A stretch of 64,000 bases of DNA from Pelagivirga sediminicola (GCF_003072125.1 NZ_QCYH01000002.1:248001-312000), one strand, 5' to 3'; shown: positions 26,098-35,912, numbered from the stretch's first letter. Program-made: numbers and translations. Notes: generated by a model from the letters alone, not told the origin.

Positions 26098-26976
26098 TCA
26101 GACCGGCAGGTTCATGTCCGCGGCGCGGATCGCCGCGGCCAGCGCTTCGGCTGCCGGGCTGAGGCCGCCGGGGCCGGGTGTGACCATCCAGACCTCGCGC
26201 CGCGTCTGCGTGCCGGCCAGCGGCAGGAAGACGAGATCCGTAAAATCGAGGGGCAGCGCCATGCGCGGCAGGACGGTCACGCCTGCGCCTGCGCGCACCA
26301 TGCCAAGGATGGACGCGGTATTGCGCAGCATGAGGTTGGATGCGGCAAGGACGGGCTGAAAATCGGGGTCCGTTATCTGCGCGCAGAGACCGTTGGCAAT
26401 GAACGCGGCGCCGTCCAGATCGTGCCAGCCGACGCCGCCTTGCGTGCGGCTCAGCGGATGACCTGCGGGGCAGATGACGCCGTATGCGTCCGAAAACAGC
26501 AGTTCGCGCCGAAAGCCAGGGAGGATCGGCAACGTGGCCAGCCCGATATCGGCGCGCCCTTCGATCAGGTGGCGGCGCACGGCGTCGCTGTCGGCGTCGC
26601 GCATGTCGATGCGCACGCCGGGGCGCGCCTTGATGAAATCGCGCAGGACGCGCGGCATGATCATCTGCGCCACCGACGGCGTGCAGGACAGGCGCACATG
26701 CCCCGCCCGTGCCTGCGCCAGCGCCTCGATCGCGTCGATGGTGCGCGCGTGATGCATGAGCGCGCGCGCCGCCTCGTCGCGGATCAGCGCGCCGAGTGGC
26801 GTGAGGCGCGATTTGCGCGTGCTCTCGAACAGGGGGGCGCCGACATGGTCCTCGAACTGGCGCAGCATCATCGAGACGGCCGACGGCGTGCGCCCCAGCG
26901 CATCGGCCGCACCGGTCAGGCTGCCGTGATCGGCGACCGCATGAAAGCAGCGCAGCATTTCGATCTTGATGGCCAC
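26098..26976 (-). CDS. LysR-family transcriptional regulator
   Basis: 292 residues. The N-terminal winged helix-turn-helix (IEMLRCFHAVADHGSLTGAA, then ADALGRTPSAVSMMLRQFEDHVGAPLFE, about 4-52) is followed by a periplasmic-binding-like effector domain (VRLSCTPSVAQMIMPRVLRDF onwards). GTG 26976 is chosen, 12 nt after AGGA, because homologous sequence starts at VAIKIEMLRCF. It lies 167 bp upstream of the aldehyde dehydrogenase gene in the same direction; that gap is the likely operator region. It probably controls the amine-use cluster in response to substrate or product. Confidence 0.9.
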   Translation of the reverse strand: MAIKIEMLRCFHAVADHGSLTGAADALGRTPSAVSMMLRQFEDHVGAPLFESTRKSRLTPLGALIRDEAARALMHHARTIDAIEALAQARAGHVRLSCTPSVAQMIMPRVLRDFIKARPGVRIDMRDADSDAVRRHLIEGRADIGLATLPILPGFRRELLFSDAYGVICPAGHPLSRTQGGVGWHDLDGAAFIANGLCAQITDPDFQPVLAASNLMLRNTASILGMVRAGAGVTVLPRMALPLDFTDLVFLPLAGTQTRREVWMVTPGPGGLSPAAEALAAAIRAADMNLPV

Positions 26977-27109
26977 GGCGTTCTGTCCTGTTGCAGGTGG
27001 CGGGGCCTGAAGGGTAGCGCATCCGCGCCGCATCGCACAGGGCCGCGATTGACATTCCGCCCGGATTTGAGGCACATGGGCCAAGCCCTATGCCGCAGGA
27101 GACACGAGC

Positions 27110-27421
27110 ATGCCCGCCCGCATCTACAGACCCGCCCGCACCGCCATGTCCTCGGGCACGGCCAAGACCCGTTCGTGGGTGCTGGAGTATGTCGCGGGCG
27201 AGGCGCGCGAGGTCGACCCGCTGATGGGCTGGACATCGTCGCGCGACACGCAGGCGCAGGTGCGGCTGAGCTTTCCGACCAAGGAAGCGGCGCTGGAATA
27301 TGCAGAGGCCCATGGCATCGATGTCGTGGTGCAGGACCGCAATATCCGCAAGCCCAACATCCGTCCGGGCGGCTACGGCGAGAATTTCGCGACCAACCGC
27401 CGGGGCGTCTGGACGCATTGA
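27110..27421 (+). CDS. NADH dehydrogenase (complex I) accessory subunit, NDUFS4-like
   Basis: 103 residues: MPARIYRPARTAMSSGTAKT, then WVLEYVAGEAREVDPLMGWTSS, VRLSFPTKEAALEYAEAHGI and PGGYGENFATNRRGVWTH. This matches the ETC complex I 18-kDa (NDUFS4) family, a peripheral-arm subunit found in mitochondria and alphaproteobacteria. AGGAG lies 9 nt before ATG 27110. It is separate from the nuo operon, as is usual. Divergent from the LysR gene, with 133 bp between. Confidence 0.92.
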   Translation: MPARIYRPARTAMSSGTAKTRSWVLEYVAGEAREVDPLMGWTSSRDTQAQVRLSFPTKEAALEYAEAHGIDVVVQDRNIRKPNIRPGGYGENFATNRRGVWTH

Positions 27422-27668
27422 TGCGGCCATGGCTGCGCGCGGGTTGAAAGCCTGTTCGCGGGACAAAAGTTCATTGAGTTTGCGCGGTGGATTGGCCAAC
27501 CTGGCCGGGTTCTTGCCTGATGTGTCATCTCGATGAGGACGCGCCCCGCCTGACCTCGGCATGGGATGCCGCCATTGGGGCGTTGGCTGCGCCGGTCCTT
27601 GATTGCGGCTACAGAAATTGGGGCAAAGCGCTTTGGCGAGACCGCCCAGGGAACCGATCTGAGTCACC

Positions 27669-29042
27669 ATGCACAGCCCCGATTTGACCCGATCCGCCAT
27701 GTTCTTTCGCGATGCGCGCTCGCTGTTGGTGCTGGGCGTGCCGCTGATCGGCAGCCACCTGGCGCAGATGGCGATCCATCTGACCGATTCCATCATGCTG
27801 GGCTGGTTCAGCGTCGAGGCATTGGCGGCGCAGGTATTGGCGCATACATTCTTTTTCGCGCTCTTCATCATGGGATCGGGATTTGCCTTTGCGGTGATGC
27901 CGATGGTGGCCAGCGCCGTGGCGATGGGGGACGAGACGCAAGTGCGCCGCGTCACGCGCATGGGCTGCTGGGCGTCGATCCTCTTTGCGGCGCTGGCGCT
28001 GCCGCTGATCCTCAGCTCCGAGACGCTGTTTCTGGCGCTGGATCAGAACCCGCGCACCGCGGCGCTGGCAGCCGAGTATCTGGACATCGCGGGCTGGGTC
28101 ATTGTCCCGGCCCTGCTGGTGATGGTGCTGAAATCATACCTTGCGGCGCTTGAGCGCACGCAGGTCGTGCTGTGGCTGACGCTGGGCGGTGTCGCGGTGA
28201 ACGGGCTCGTGAACTATGCGCTGATCTTCGGCAATTTCGGCTTTCCCGAGATGGGCGTGCGCGGCGCGGCCATTGCCTCGCTCAGCGTCACCAGCGCGAC
28301 GCTGGTCGCACTTTGCATCTATGTCGCCGCTGCAACGCCCGAGCATGCGATGTTTCAGCGCGTCTGGCGCCCCGATTGGGAGGCGCTGCGCGACGTCGTG
28401 CGGCTGGGCTGGCCGATCGGGGTGACCAATCTGGCCGAAACGGGCCTCTTTGCCGCGTCCTCGGTGATGATGGGCTGGCTGGGCACGCTGCCGCTGGCGG
28501 CGCACGGGATCGCGCTGCAGCTGACATCGGTGACGTTCATGGTGCATGTCGGTCTGTCGAACGCGGCGACGGTGCGCGCCGGGCAGTCCTTTGGCCGCCG
28601 CGATCGCGGCGGGCTGCGCCGTGTCGCGCTGGTGTCGGGCAGCGTCTCGGGCGCGTTTGCCTTGCTGACCGCGGCGGCCTTCGTGCTGATGCCCGAACCG
28701 CTTCTGGCGATCTTCCTCAGCCCGGATGATCCGGACCGCGGCGCGGTGATGGCTGTGGGCGTCGGGCTGCTGGCCGCATCCGCGCTGTTCCAGCTGGCCG
28801 ACGCGGGACAGGTAATGGCGCTGGGGCTGCTGCGGGCGGTGCGCGACACGCGCGCGCCGATGATCATCGCGGGGATCAGCTATTGGGTGATCGGCATTCC
28901 GGCCAGCTATATTCTGGGGTTCCCCTTGGGGATGGGCGGCACGGGCATCTGGATCGGGCTTGCCATCGGGCTGGCGGCCGCGTCCACTTTGCTGGCCGTG
29001 CGGTTCTGGCGCTGGACAGAGCGCTGGGCGACGGACGGCTGA
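27669..29042 (+). CDS. MATE-family efflux transporter, NorM-like
   Basis: 457 residues with 12 membrane helices arranged in two MATE repeats (LLVLGVPLIGSHLAQMAIHLTDSIMLGWFS; second half VVRLGWPIGVTNLAETGLFA). It exports cationic drugs or metabolites using Na+ or H+ gradients. The ATG at 27669 has a weak ribosome binding site; ATG 27699 is an alternative. The 247-bp gap upstream shows no gene or tRNA. A second, unrelated MATE gene lies at 42032. Confidence 0.9.
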   Translation: MHSPDLTRSAMFFRDARSLLVLGVPLIGSHLAQMAIHLTDSIMLGWFSVEALAAQVLAHTFFFALFIMGSGFAFAVMPMVASAVAMGDETQVRRVTRMGCWASILFAALALPLILSSETLFLALDQNPRTAALAAEYLDIAGWVIVPALLVMVLKSYLAALERTQVVLWLTLGGVAVNGLVNYALIFGNFGFPEMGVRGAAIASLSVTSATLVALCIYVAAATPEHAMFQRVWRPDWEALRDVVRLGWPIGVTNLAETGLFAASSVMMGWLGTLPLAAHGIALQLTSVTFMVHVGLSNAATVRAGQSFGRRDRGGLRRVALVSGSVSGAFALLTAAAFVLMPEPLLAIFLSPDDPDRGAVMAVGVGLLAASALFQLADAGQVMALGLLRAVRDTRAPMIIAGISYWVIGIPASYILGFPLGMGGTGIWIGLAIGLAAASTLLAVRFWRWTERWATDG

Positions 29043-29057
29043 CGCGCGCCCGGCGAG

Positions 29058-29462
29058 TCAATTCCCGGCCAGCATACGGTCCGCTTTTTTACGCACCAAG
29101 ACCGTGCGCAGATCATGCATGGCCAGCAGCAAGGCGTCGGTCACGGCGTCCAGCTGTGCGTCCGTGGCCTTGGACTGCACCCAATGGGCGGTCGTGTTGA
29201 GATAGTCCACCGCGCGGTGGATATCGTCGATATCGCGGTATTCCAGCAGCTCCAGCCGCTCGGCCATCCAGTCGCGGATGACGGACAGATCCTCGTCCGT
29301 CAGCTCGCGCTCGCCGTGGGGCTTGATCTCGCCCTTGCGGATGTTGACAACGGCGATCTGGTCCATGTCGATCCGGCGCTGACGGTTCTCGGTGTCCACG
29401 CGGAACACGAAGGCCCCGTTCTCGCGGATCCTGAAATAATAGTCAGGCAGATCTCCGGTCAT
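29058..29462 (-). CDS. Conserved hypothetical protein downstream of aspartate aminotransferase
   Basis: 134 residues. An N-terminal part reads DLPDYYFRIRENGAFVFRVD and RQRRIDMDQIAVVNIRKGEI; the C-terminal half is helical and charged (ATDAQLDAVTDALLLAMHDL, RTVLVRKKADRML). There is no signal or membrane segment. I do not know a function; it looks like a conserved Rhodobacteraceae protein. It begins 10 bp after the aminotransferase stop with AAGGGAC as ribosome binding site, so the two form an operon. Confidence 0.75.
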   Translation of the reverse strand: MTGDLPDYYFRIRENGAFVFRVDTENRQRRIDMDQIAVVNIRKGEIKPHGERELTDEDLSVIRDWMAERLELLEYRDIDDIHRAVDYLNTTAHWVQSKATDAQLDAVTDALLLAMHDLRTVLVRKKADRMLAGN

Positions 29463-29472
29463 TGAGGTCCCT

Positions 29473-30720
<1,248 letters not shown>

Positions 30721-30756
30721 CTACGATCCGGATCAAGCACGATCACATAAGAGGAC

Positions 30757-31173
30757 ATGGATATGAGTGTCGAGACGCCCGAAAAATGGTTCGACCCCGA
30801 GGCGACGACTTTTGGCGACCGTCTTGCCGGTGCGCGCGAACTGGCCGGAATGACGCAGGCGCAGCTGGCCAAGCGGCTGGGCGTCAAGAAAAAGACGATG
30901 GACGATTGGGAAAACGACGTGCGCGATCCGCGCGCGATGCGCCTGTCGATGCTCGCGGGTCTGCTGAACGTGTCGCTTTTGTGGCTGCTGACCGGCAAGG
31001 GCGACGGCCCCGGAGACATGCCCGATCCCACCAGCTTTGTGCGCAGCGGGCATCAACTGCTGGATGAGGTGCGCGCGGTGTCCGCCCAGATGAAGCTGAA
31101 CGCGGAGCGTCTGGAACGGGTCGAGCGGGAATTGCAAGACCTGCTGAAAGCGGACGATGCCGGAGCCGCGTGA
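30757..31173 (+). CDS. XRE-type helix-turn-helix regulator
   Basis: 138 residues. An HTH_3 domain (TFGDRLAGARELAGMTQAQL, then AKRLGVKKKTMDDWENDVRDPRAMRLSMLAGLLNVSLLWLLTG) is followed by a short coiled-coil tail (HQLLDEVRAVSAQMKLNAERLERVERELQDLL in two stretches) that may mediate oligomerisation. ATG 30757 and the in-frame ATG 30763 compete; AAGAGG suits the second better. It overlaps sdhE by 17 nt and diverges from aspC. Confidence 0.87.
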   Translation: MDMSVETPEKWFDPEATTFGDRLAGARELAGMTQAQLAKRLGVKKKTMDDWENDVRDPRAMRLSMLAGLLNVSLLWLLTGKGDGPGDMPDPTSFVRSGHQLLDEVRAVSAQMKLNAERLERVERELQDLLKADDAGAA

Positions 31174-31417
31174 CATCCGCCTGCGCCGCCTGACGATGCG
31201 GTCAATGCGGCGCGGCATCCGCGAGATGGACATCATCCTGTCGCGTTTCGCCCATGCACGGCTGGATCGCCTGAGCGCCGCCGAGCTCGACATCTACGAC
31301 GCGCTGCTGGAGGAGAACGATCAGGATCTCTACCAGTGGGTCAGCGGCCAGACCGCGCCGCCAGAGCGCTATCAGGCGATGATCCACCAGATCGCAAAGT
31401 TGCCCGATACCGTCTGA
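31157..31417 (+). CDS. sdhE: FAD assembly factor SdhE
   Basis: 86 residues. A small helical protein that assists covalent attachment of FAD to succinate dehydrogenase SdhA. The key motif RRGIREMD (residues 18-25) contains the conserved RGxxE, and the rest (ELDIYDALLEENDQDLYQWV) fits the family. It overlaps the XRE gene by 17 nt, so translation is coupled. The sdh operon is not in the window. A flavoprotein assembly role is known for the family and not shown here. Confidence 0.92.
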   Translation: MPEPRDIRLRRLTMRSMRRGIREMDIILSRFAHARLDRLSAAELDIYDALLEENDQDLYQWVSGQTAPPERYQAMIHQIAKLPDTV

Positions 31418-31531
31418 CCCGGCGAAATAGATCGCATTTTAGCGGTAAAAGCGTTTTATCCGCGTGGTTTAACCGATTGTTCGGCAATTTGGGTCAGTTT
31501 CCTTCCGAGCAGGTTTTGCACGGAGATGGAA

Positions 31532-32032
31532 ATGAGCATGCACAATCCCATGGCGCCCCCCGCCGCAGATCAAGGTTTCATGGCCGGGTATCTGGACGCC
31601 CTCGCACTGGTCGAACGGCTTCACCGGCTGCTTCTGGACGTGATCAAGGATGAATTCGAACGGGTCGGCGTTCTGGACATCAACGCCGTTCAGGCGCTGC
31701 TCTTGTTCAATATCGGCGATAACGAGGTGACGGCAGGCGAGCTGAAATCGCGCGGCTATTACCAGGGCAGCAATGTCAGCTACAACCTCAAGAAGCTGGT
31801 CGAGATGGAATATATGCACCATCAGCGCTGCGAGATCGACCGCCGTTCCGTGCGGGTCCGCCTGACGCCGCGCGGCCGGGAGATCCGCGATGTCGTCACG
31901 GGGCTGTTCGGGCGCCATGCGGAGGGGCTGCAGGCCCACGGGGTGCTGGGGGCCGACGGTATCGATCAGATCACCAGCTCCCTGCGCCGGGTCGAGCGGT
32001 ATTGGAGCGACCAGATCCGCTATATCTATTAA
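31532..32032 (+). CDS. ldtR: MarR-type winged helix regulator, LdtR-like
   Basis: 166 residues. It has LALVERLHRLLLDVIKDEFE, DINAVQALLLFNIGDNEVTA, and the recognition region GELKSRGYYQGSNVSYNLKKLVEMEYMHHQ. This matches the alphaproteobacterial regulators named LdtR, linked in other species to control of an L,D-transpeptidase and osmotic stress. Three close starts exist (31526, 31532, 31538); GGAG at 31522 suits 31532. It is monocistronic and ends before a GC-rich hairpin. The distant L,D-transpeptidase gene at 62055 is a possible but untested target. Confidence 0.82.
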   Translation: MSMHNPMAPPAADQGFMAGYLDALALVERLHRLLLDVIKDEFERVGVLDINAVQALLLFNIGDNEVTAGELKSRGYYQGSNVSYNLKKLVEMEYMHHQRCEIDRRSVRVRLTPRGREIRDVVTGLFGRHAEGLQAHGVLGADGIDQITSSLRRVERYWSDQIRYIY

Positions 32033-32050
32033 GGCCTTTTCCCGCAGGGT

Positions 32051-32086
32051 GGCGCCGGGCGCGGCGCATAACGCGCGCCCGGCGCC
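32051..32086. terminator. GC-rich hairpin between convergent ldtR and gloA
   Basis: Perfect 13-bp arms GGCGCCGGGCGCG (32051-32063) and CGCGCCCGGCGCC (32074-32086), 10-nt loop. There is no T-run, but its position between two convergent genes (gap 60 bp) suggests a bidirectional terminator or barrier. Confidence 0.55.
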
Positions 32087-32092
32087 TGCATC

Positions 32093-32521
32093 CTACCAAT
32101 GGCCGGTGTTCTCCATGCTGGCCCACGGCTCGGCAGGCTCCAGCGCATCGCCCTCCTGCAGCAGCTCGACCGAGATGTTGTCCGGGCTGCGCACGAAAGC
32201 CATATGCCCGTCGCGCGGAGGGCGGTTGATGGTCACGCCGTTCTTCTGCAGATGCGCGCACATCTCGTAGATATTGTCGACGCTATAGGCCAGATGTCCG
32301 AAATGGCGGCTGTCATCGGGCAGCTTGTCATCGCCGTCCCAGTTATGTGTCAACTCGACAGGGCATTCCTCCTGTCCTTCGGGCGCCATGAAGATCAGCG
32401 AAAAACGCCCGGCTTCGTTGTCCATGCGCCGGATTTCGCGCAGGCCCAGCAGCTCGAAAAAGGCCATGGTCTTGTCCAGGTCCTTCACGCGGACCATGGT
32501 GTGCAGATAGCGGATCGTCAT
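32093..32521 (-). CDS. gloA: Lactoylglutathione lyase (glyoxalase I)
   Basis: 142 residues. It converts the methylglyoxal-glutathione hemithioacetal to S-lactoylglutathione. All four metal ligands are present: His7 (YLHTMVRVKDLDKTM), Glu56 (CPVELTHNW), His76 (FGHLAYSV) and Glu119 (SVELLQ). The short form without the Zn-type insertion resembles Ni2+-dependent E. coli GloA. AAGGAGACCGCA precedes ATG 32521. Confidence 0.95.
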   Translation of the reverse strand: MTIRYLHTMVRVKDLDKTMAFFELLGLREIRRMDNEAGRFSLIFMAPEGQEECPVELTHNWDGDDKLPDDSRHFGHLAYSVDNIYEMCAHLQKNGVTINRPPRDGHMAFVRSPDNISVELLQEGDALEPAEPWASMENTGHW

Positions 32522-32676
32522 TGCGGTCTCCTTATGATTTCCGTTGGCACCTATCCTAGAGGGATCTGCACCCGCGTCCACCGCATGCGCGCCGCGGCGC
32601 TTTCTTCGCCCGCAATCTGGCGCTAGACAGAAATGCAATCGACTCATGCCCATTTTTGCCGCGCGAAGGACCAGCC

Positions 32677-33591
32677 ATGCCCCTTACCCCTCAGCAGATC
32701 GCCGAAATCGACGCACAACGTGCCCAGCCGCAGACAACCTTGCGCGCGACAGCCCACGGGATGGAGGCGCATCTTTACACTGCCTATCCGGTCCTCGATC
32801 ACGGATTTGTCCGCGTGGTCGACTACATGGGCGACGACGCCGCAATCTGCCAGGCCGCGCGGGTCAGCTATGGCAAGGGCACCAAATCGGTGCAGAATGA
32901 CGAGGGGCTGATCCGCTACCTCATGCGTCACTGGCATTCGACCCCGTTCGAGATGTGCGAGATCAAGCTGCACGTCAAACTGCCCGTTTTCGTCGCGCGC
33001 CAGTGGATCCGCCACCGCACCGCCAACGTCAATGAATACTCCGCCCGCTATTCGATCCTGGACCGCGAATTCTATATTCCCGCGCCCGATGCTTTGAACG
33101 CGCAGAGCCAGGTCAACAATCAGGGCCGCGGTGACCTGCTGGAAGGGGAGGAGGCGGATCGCGTGCTGAAATACCTGCGCGACGACGCGATGCGCTGCTA
33201 TGACCATTACGAGGAAATGATTTCGGACGAGGGCCAGCAGGGCCTTGCGCGCGAGTTGGCCCGGATGAACCTGCCCGCCAACATCTATACCCAATGGTAC
33301 TGGAAGGTCGATCTGCACAACCTGCTGCACTTCCTGCGCCTGCGCGCCGATTCCCACGCCCAATACGAGATCCGCGTCTATGCCGAGGAAATCTGCAAAC
33401 TGGTCGCCGACTGGGTGCCTTTTGCCTACCGCGCCTTTGAGGATTATCGCATGGGCGGCGCGCAGCTGTCGGCCACCGCACTGGATTGCGTGCGCCGGAT
33501 GCTGAAGGGCGAAGAGGTGACGCAGGAGAATTCCGGGATGAGCAAGGGGGAATGGCGGGAGTTTGAAGGGGTTATTGGCGGAAATTCCTGA
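32677..33591 (+). CDS. thyX: FAD-dependent thymidylate synthase ThyX
   Basis: 304 residues. It makes dTMP from dUMP using methylene-tetrahydrofolate and NADPH-reduced FAD. The ThyX motif [15 protein letters not shown] (112-126) is intact. [19 protein letters not shown] and the C-terminal [17 protein letters not shown] are further family sections. ATG 32677 is preceded by AAGGA; an upstream ATG at 32656 lacks one. It is the last GC-rich gene before the low-GC glycosyltransferase island. Confidence 0.96.
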   Translation: MPLTPQQIAEIDAQRAQPQTTLRATAHGMEAHLYTAYPVLDHGFVRVVDYMGDDAAICQAARVSYGKGTKSVQNDEGLIRYLMRHWHSTPFEMCEIKLHVKLPVFVARQWIRHRTANVNEYSARYSILDREFYIPAPDALNAQSQVNNQGRGDLLEGEEADRVLKYLRDDAMRCYDHYEEMISDEGQQGLARELARMNLPANIYTQWYWKVDLHNLLHFLRLRADSHAQYEIRVYAEEICKLVADWVPFAYRAFEDYRMGGAQLSATALDCVRRMLKGEEVTQENSGMSKGEWREFEGVIGGNS

Positions 33592-34625
33592 TCAATATGC
33601 GTAAAGCGGTTGTATAGTTGTATATATGTCCGTTTTACCAGTGAGTCGCGGGAAATCGAGGTTTATTAAAGCTTATGACAACTTTTCATCGAAACCTTCT
33701 TAAGGCTCTGAATAGAGTTCTGGCGGATAAAAATCTTGCCGTTATCCGCAATGAAGGAGGCTTGGCAAGTCAAATTGCATTTTGGGCCCTTGGGTATGAG
33801 TTCGCTCAATTAGGTTATAAGGTTAAGTTCGACAACTCTTGGTTTAAGGCGAGCGGCTTGGATATAAATGGGCTATTCCCAAGGAACTTTGATTTTCCAA
33901 AAGCATTTCCATCCCTGTCGATTGACGAAGCATCAGTCTTTGAAAGATTTATTCTAAAGAAACTTAATAACTTTAGGGAGGGGGATTTGAATGACGTTAC
34001 TGCACCAGTGTATCTTGGTGGATTTTATGACCGCTGGAAACTGGTCCAAAAGCACCGGGAGCATTTGTATGAAAACTTTTCACCCGACAGTGTCTATTTT
34101 TCAGAAAAAGACATCGAAATCTTGGCGCAAATAAAGCGAGATGAAAATTCCTGCGGTGTACATGTTCGTCGAGGGGATCTTGCGAGTGATCATCCAGATT
34201 ATGGGAAATCTCTACAAGCCGATTACTTTTTGCGCGCTATTGATGAAATTAGAACTAGACGTAAAGACCCATGCTTTTATTTTTTCTCAGATGAGCCGGA
34301 GTGGATAAAGTCAAATATTGTCGAAAACTTGGGACCCGAAATTCGTCACGTCGTTGTCGATAGCAATGGTTCAGATCGAGGCTTTATAGACTTGTATCTT
34401 ATGTCCCGATGCCATTCTTTTATCAGCTCGCAGGGGGCTTATGGAAAATATGCCAGGATATTAGGGGATCCATCCCGCCTAATTATTGAACCAAGCTCTC
34501 AGGCTCTTTTTGATAAAGACGATGCAAATGTCATTGTGTTGGAAGTCTAAGGTCAGGGCACATATCGATCATACTCAAAAGAACGTGAGCTTAATGCTAT
34601 CAGCATCCGGCGAACCCCGCGCAAC
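33592..34625. other. Low-GC island between thyX and an alpha/beta hydrolase gene
   Basis: About 1 kb at roughly 40% GC by eye (sample lines give 37-45%), between neighbours near 65%. It contains a single gene (33675-34550). No transposase, integrase, tRNA or flanking repeat is visible. The junctions at about 33592 and 34610 are abrupt. It reads as a small horizontally acquired cargo. Confidence 0.75.
33675..34550 (+). CDS. GT11-like (alpha-1,2-fucosyltransferase type) glycosyltransferase
   Basis: 291 residues. GT11 and related GT-B fucosyltransferases transfer fucose from GDP-fucose to surface glycans. Seen motifs: GGLASQIAFWALG near 28-40 (canonical GGLGNQMFQYA), HVRRGD (163-168), DYFLRAIDEI, FFSDEPEW (203-210) and DLYLMSRCHSFISSQGAYG (239-257), where the usual SNSSFSWW reads SSQGAYGK. 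The donor-binding HxRRGD is intact. Codon use is AT-rich, unlike every neighbour. The ribosome binding site is weak (GAGG about 15 nt upstream). Likely recent transfer; it may decorate LPS or capsule. Confidence 0.75.
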   Translation: MTTFHRNLLKALNRVLADKNLAVIRNEGGLASQIAFWALGYEFAQLGYKVKFDNSWFKASGLDINGLFPRNFDFPKAFPSLSIDEASVFERFILKKLNNFREGDLNDVTAPVYLGGFYDRWKLVQKHREHLYENFSPDSVYFSEKDIEILAQIKRDENSCGVHVRRGDLASDHPDYGKSLQADYFLRAIDEIRTRRKDPCFYFFSDEPEWIKSNIVENLGPEIRHVVVDSNGSDRGFIDLYLMSRCHSFISSQGAYGKYARILGDPSRLIIEPSSQALFDKDDANVIVLEV

Positions 34626-35387
34626 TCATATCCTCTCCAACCACCCCTTCACCACATCCACAAACGCCCGCGGCTCCTCGGCGTGCAGCCAATGGCCTGC
34701 GCCCTTAAGCGCAGCGAACCGGGCCTCGGGAAAGAGTGGCCGGATCACCTCGCGGTGTTCGGGCTGGACGTAGTCCGATGCCTCGCCGGTCAGGAACAGG
34801 GCAGGGCGCTCGAACTGGCCCTGCAGGTCGGGGAAGCCCATGATCTGCGGCATCGCGTCCGCCAGCACGTCGAGGTTCAGGCGCCAGCGCCGCTCGGCCA
34901 CGTCCAGCGATTGCAAGAAGAACGGCACCAGCGCCGGATCGTCCACCAGCGGCTCCAGCAGGGCGGCGGCGTCGGAGCGTTTTTCGATGCCCGACAGATC
35001 GACCCGCCGCATGGCGTCGAGATATTTCAACTGGCTGTGCCCGTAGCTGACCGGCGCGATGTCGGCGACGATCAGGCGGTTCACCAGGTCGGGCTGGGTC
35101 AGCGCAAGCGTCATCGCCGCCTTGCCGCCCATCGAGTGGCCCAGCACATCGACGGGGCCATCGAGCGTCGCGCGCACCTCGGCCAGGTCGGCGGCCAGAT
35201 CGGGGTAGCTGTGCGTATCATGCCACGCGCTCATCCCGTGATTGCGCAGATCAACGGCGACGACGCGGCGCGTGTCCGACAGGCGGCGCGCAATCACGCC
35301 CCAGTTGCGGGCCGAGCCGTAAAGGCCGTGCGCGATCAGCAGGGTGGGGGCGTCCGTGCGCTCCCCGTGGTCGATCATATTCAACAT
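34626..35387 (-). CDS. Alpha/beta hydrolase, YbfF-like esterase
   Basis: 253 residues. Alpha/beta fold: oxyanion segment IAHGLYGSARNWGVIARRLS, nucleophile elbow VLGHSMGGKAAMTLAL, and C-terminal ALKGAGHWLHAEEP with the catalytic His; the acid is probably the Asp in GEASDYV. Homologues are small cytosolic esterases or thioesterases; the substrate is unknown. ATG 35387 (MLNMIDHG) or 35378 may be the start. It is divergent to the small membrane protein gene at 35482. Confidence 0.87.
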   Translation of the reverse strand: MLNMIDHGERTDAPTLLIAHGLYGSARNWGVIARRLSDTRRVVAVDLRNHGMSAWHDTHSYPDLAADLAEVRATLDGPVDVLGHSMGGKAAMTLALTQPDLVNRLIVADIAPVSYGHSQLKYLDAMRRVDLSGIEKRSDAAALLEPLVDDPALVPFFLQSLDVAERRWRLNLDVLADAMPQIMGFPDLQGQFERPALFLTGEASDYVQPEHREVIRPLFPEARFAALKGAGHWLHAEEPRAFVDVVKGWLERI

Positions 35388-35481
35388 GGCTGCATGAATA
35401 GCGCGCCCATGCCGCGCGTTCCAGTGCCATTGAGCCCGGCGGGCAGCGCGGCTAGTGTCCCGCGACAATATGGGGCGCAAG

Positions 35482-35856
35482 ATGATTGATCCGGTGACAT
35501 TTCAGCAAGACATCGACGCGGTGCAGACCAAGCTGCGCATCCGTCTGGGCGCGCGCGGCAAGACGCTGGCGCGCAGTTTGCGGCGGGCCGGGCGCGCCCT
35601 GCCGAAACCGGCGCGGCAGGCGGGCGGGCGGCTGGTGCAGATGCAGGCCATGGTGGTCCACCCGCGGCTGCGCCGTCTGGTGACGCGCGCGCAGGTGGAC
35701 GGCGCGCTGGCCGAGCTCAGCGCGCCGCTGAACGTGATCAACGTCAAGGAGCGGCGCAAGGACCGGCTGTTGGGGTTTGCGGCGAGCGTGGTATTCGGGC
35801 TGATGGTGCTGGGCGCGGGGATTGTGGCGCTGATGCGCTGGCGCGGCCTGCTGTAG
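35482..35856 (+). CDS. Small membrane protein, hypothetical
   Basis: 124 residues. A basic N-terminal part (QTKLRIRLGARGKTLARSLR, RAGRALPKPARQAGGRL), a middle with VDGALAELSAPLNVINVKER and one C-terminal membrane helix (about 98-119, LLGFAASVVFGLMVLGAGIVAL). It is likely anchored in the inner membrane with the N-terminus in the cytoplasm. I do not recognise a family. ATG 35482 is chosen; a GTG at 35455 is possible. Confidence 0.68.
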   Translation: MIDPVTFQQDIDAVQTKLRIRLGARGKTLARSLRRAGRALPKPARQAGGRLVQMQAMVVHPRLRRLVTRAQVDGALAELSAPLNVINVKERRKDRLLGFAASVVFGLMVLGAGIVALMRWRGLL

Positions 35857-35865
35857 AGCGCGAAA

Positions 35866-35891
35866 CGGCGCCGCTGTTTCCAGTGGCGCCG
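35866..35891. terminator. Hairpin between convergent genes (35482 gene and glyA)
   Basis: Arms CGGCGCCGCTG (35866-35876) and CAGTGGCGCCG (35881-35891) with one G-U pair and loop TTTC, in the 56-bp gap. No clear U-tract. Confidence 0.45.
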
Positions 35892-35912
35892 CATTCCGTG
35901 CAGGTTATCGGG

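Noticed and set aside
27422..27668. Possible tRNA or small RNA gene in the 247-bp gap before the MATE gene
   Set aside because: No cloverleaf with TTCGA-type T-loop and matching acceptor stem could be drawn.
26063..27961. A 632-codon minus-strand frame across the LysR and complex I genes
   Set aside because: It crosses gene boundaries in another frame and shows no motif; the LysR gene in the neighbouring frame has clear domains.
33592..34625. Insertion sequence or prophage fragment around the low-GC gene
   Set aside because: No transposase or integrase frame, no terminal inverted repeats and no target duplication are seen at the edges.
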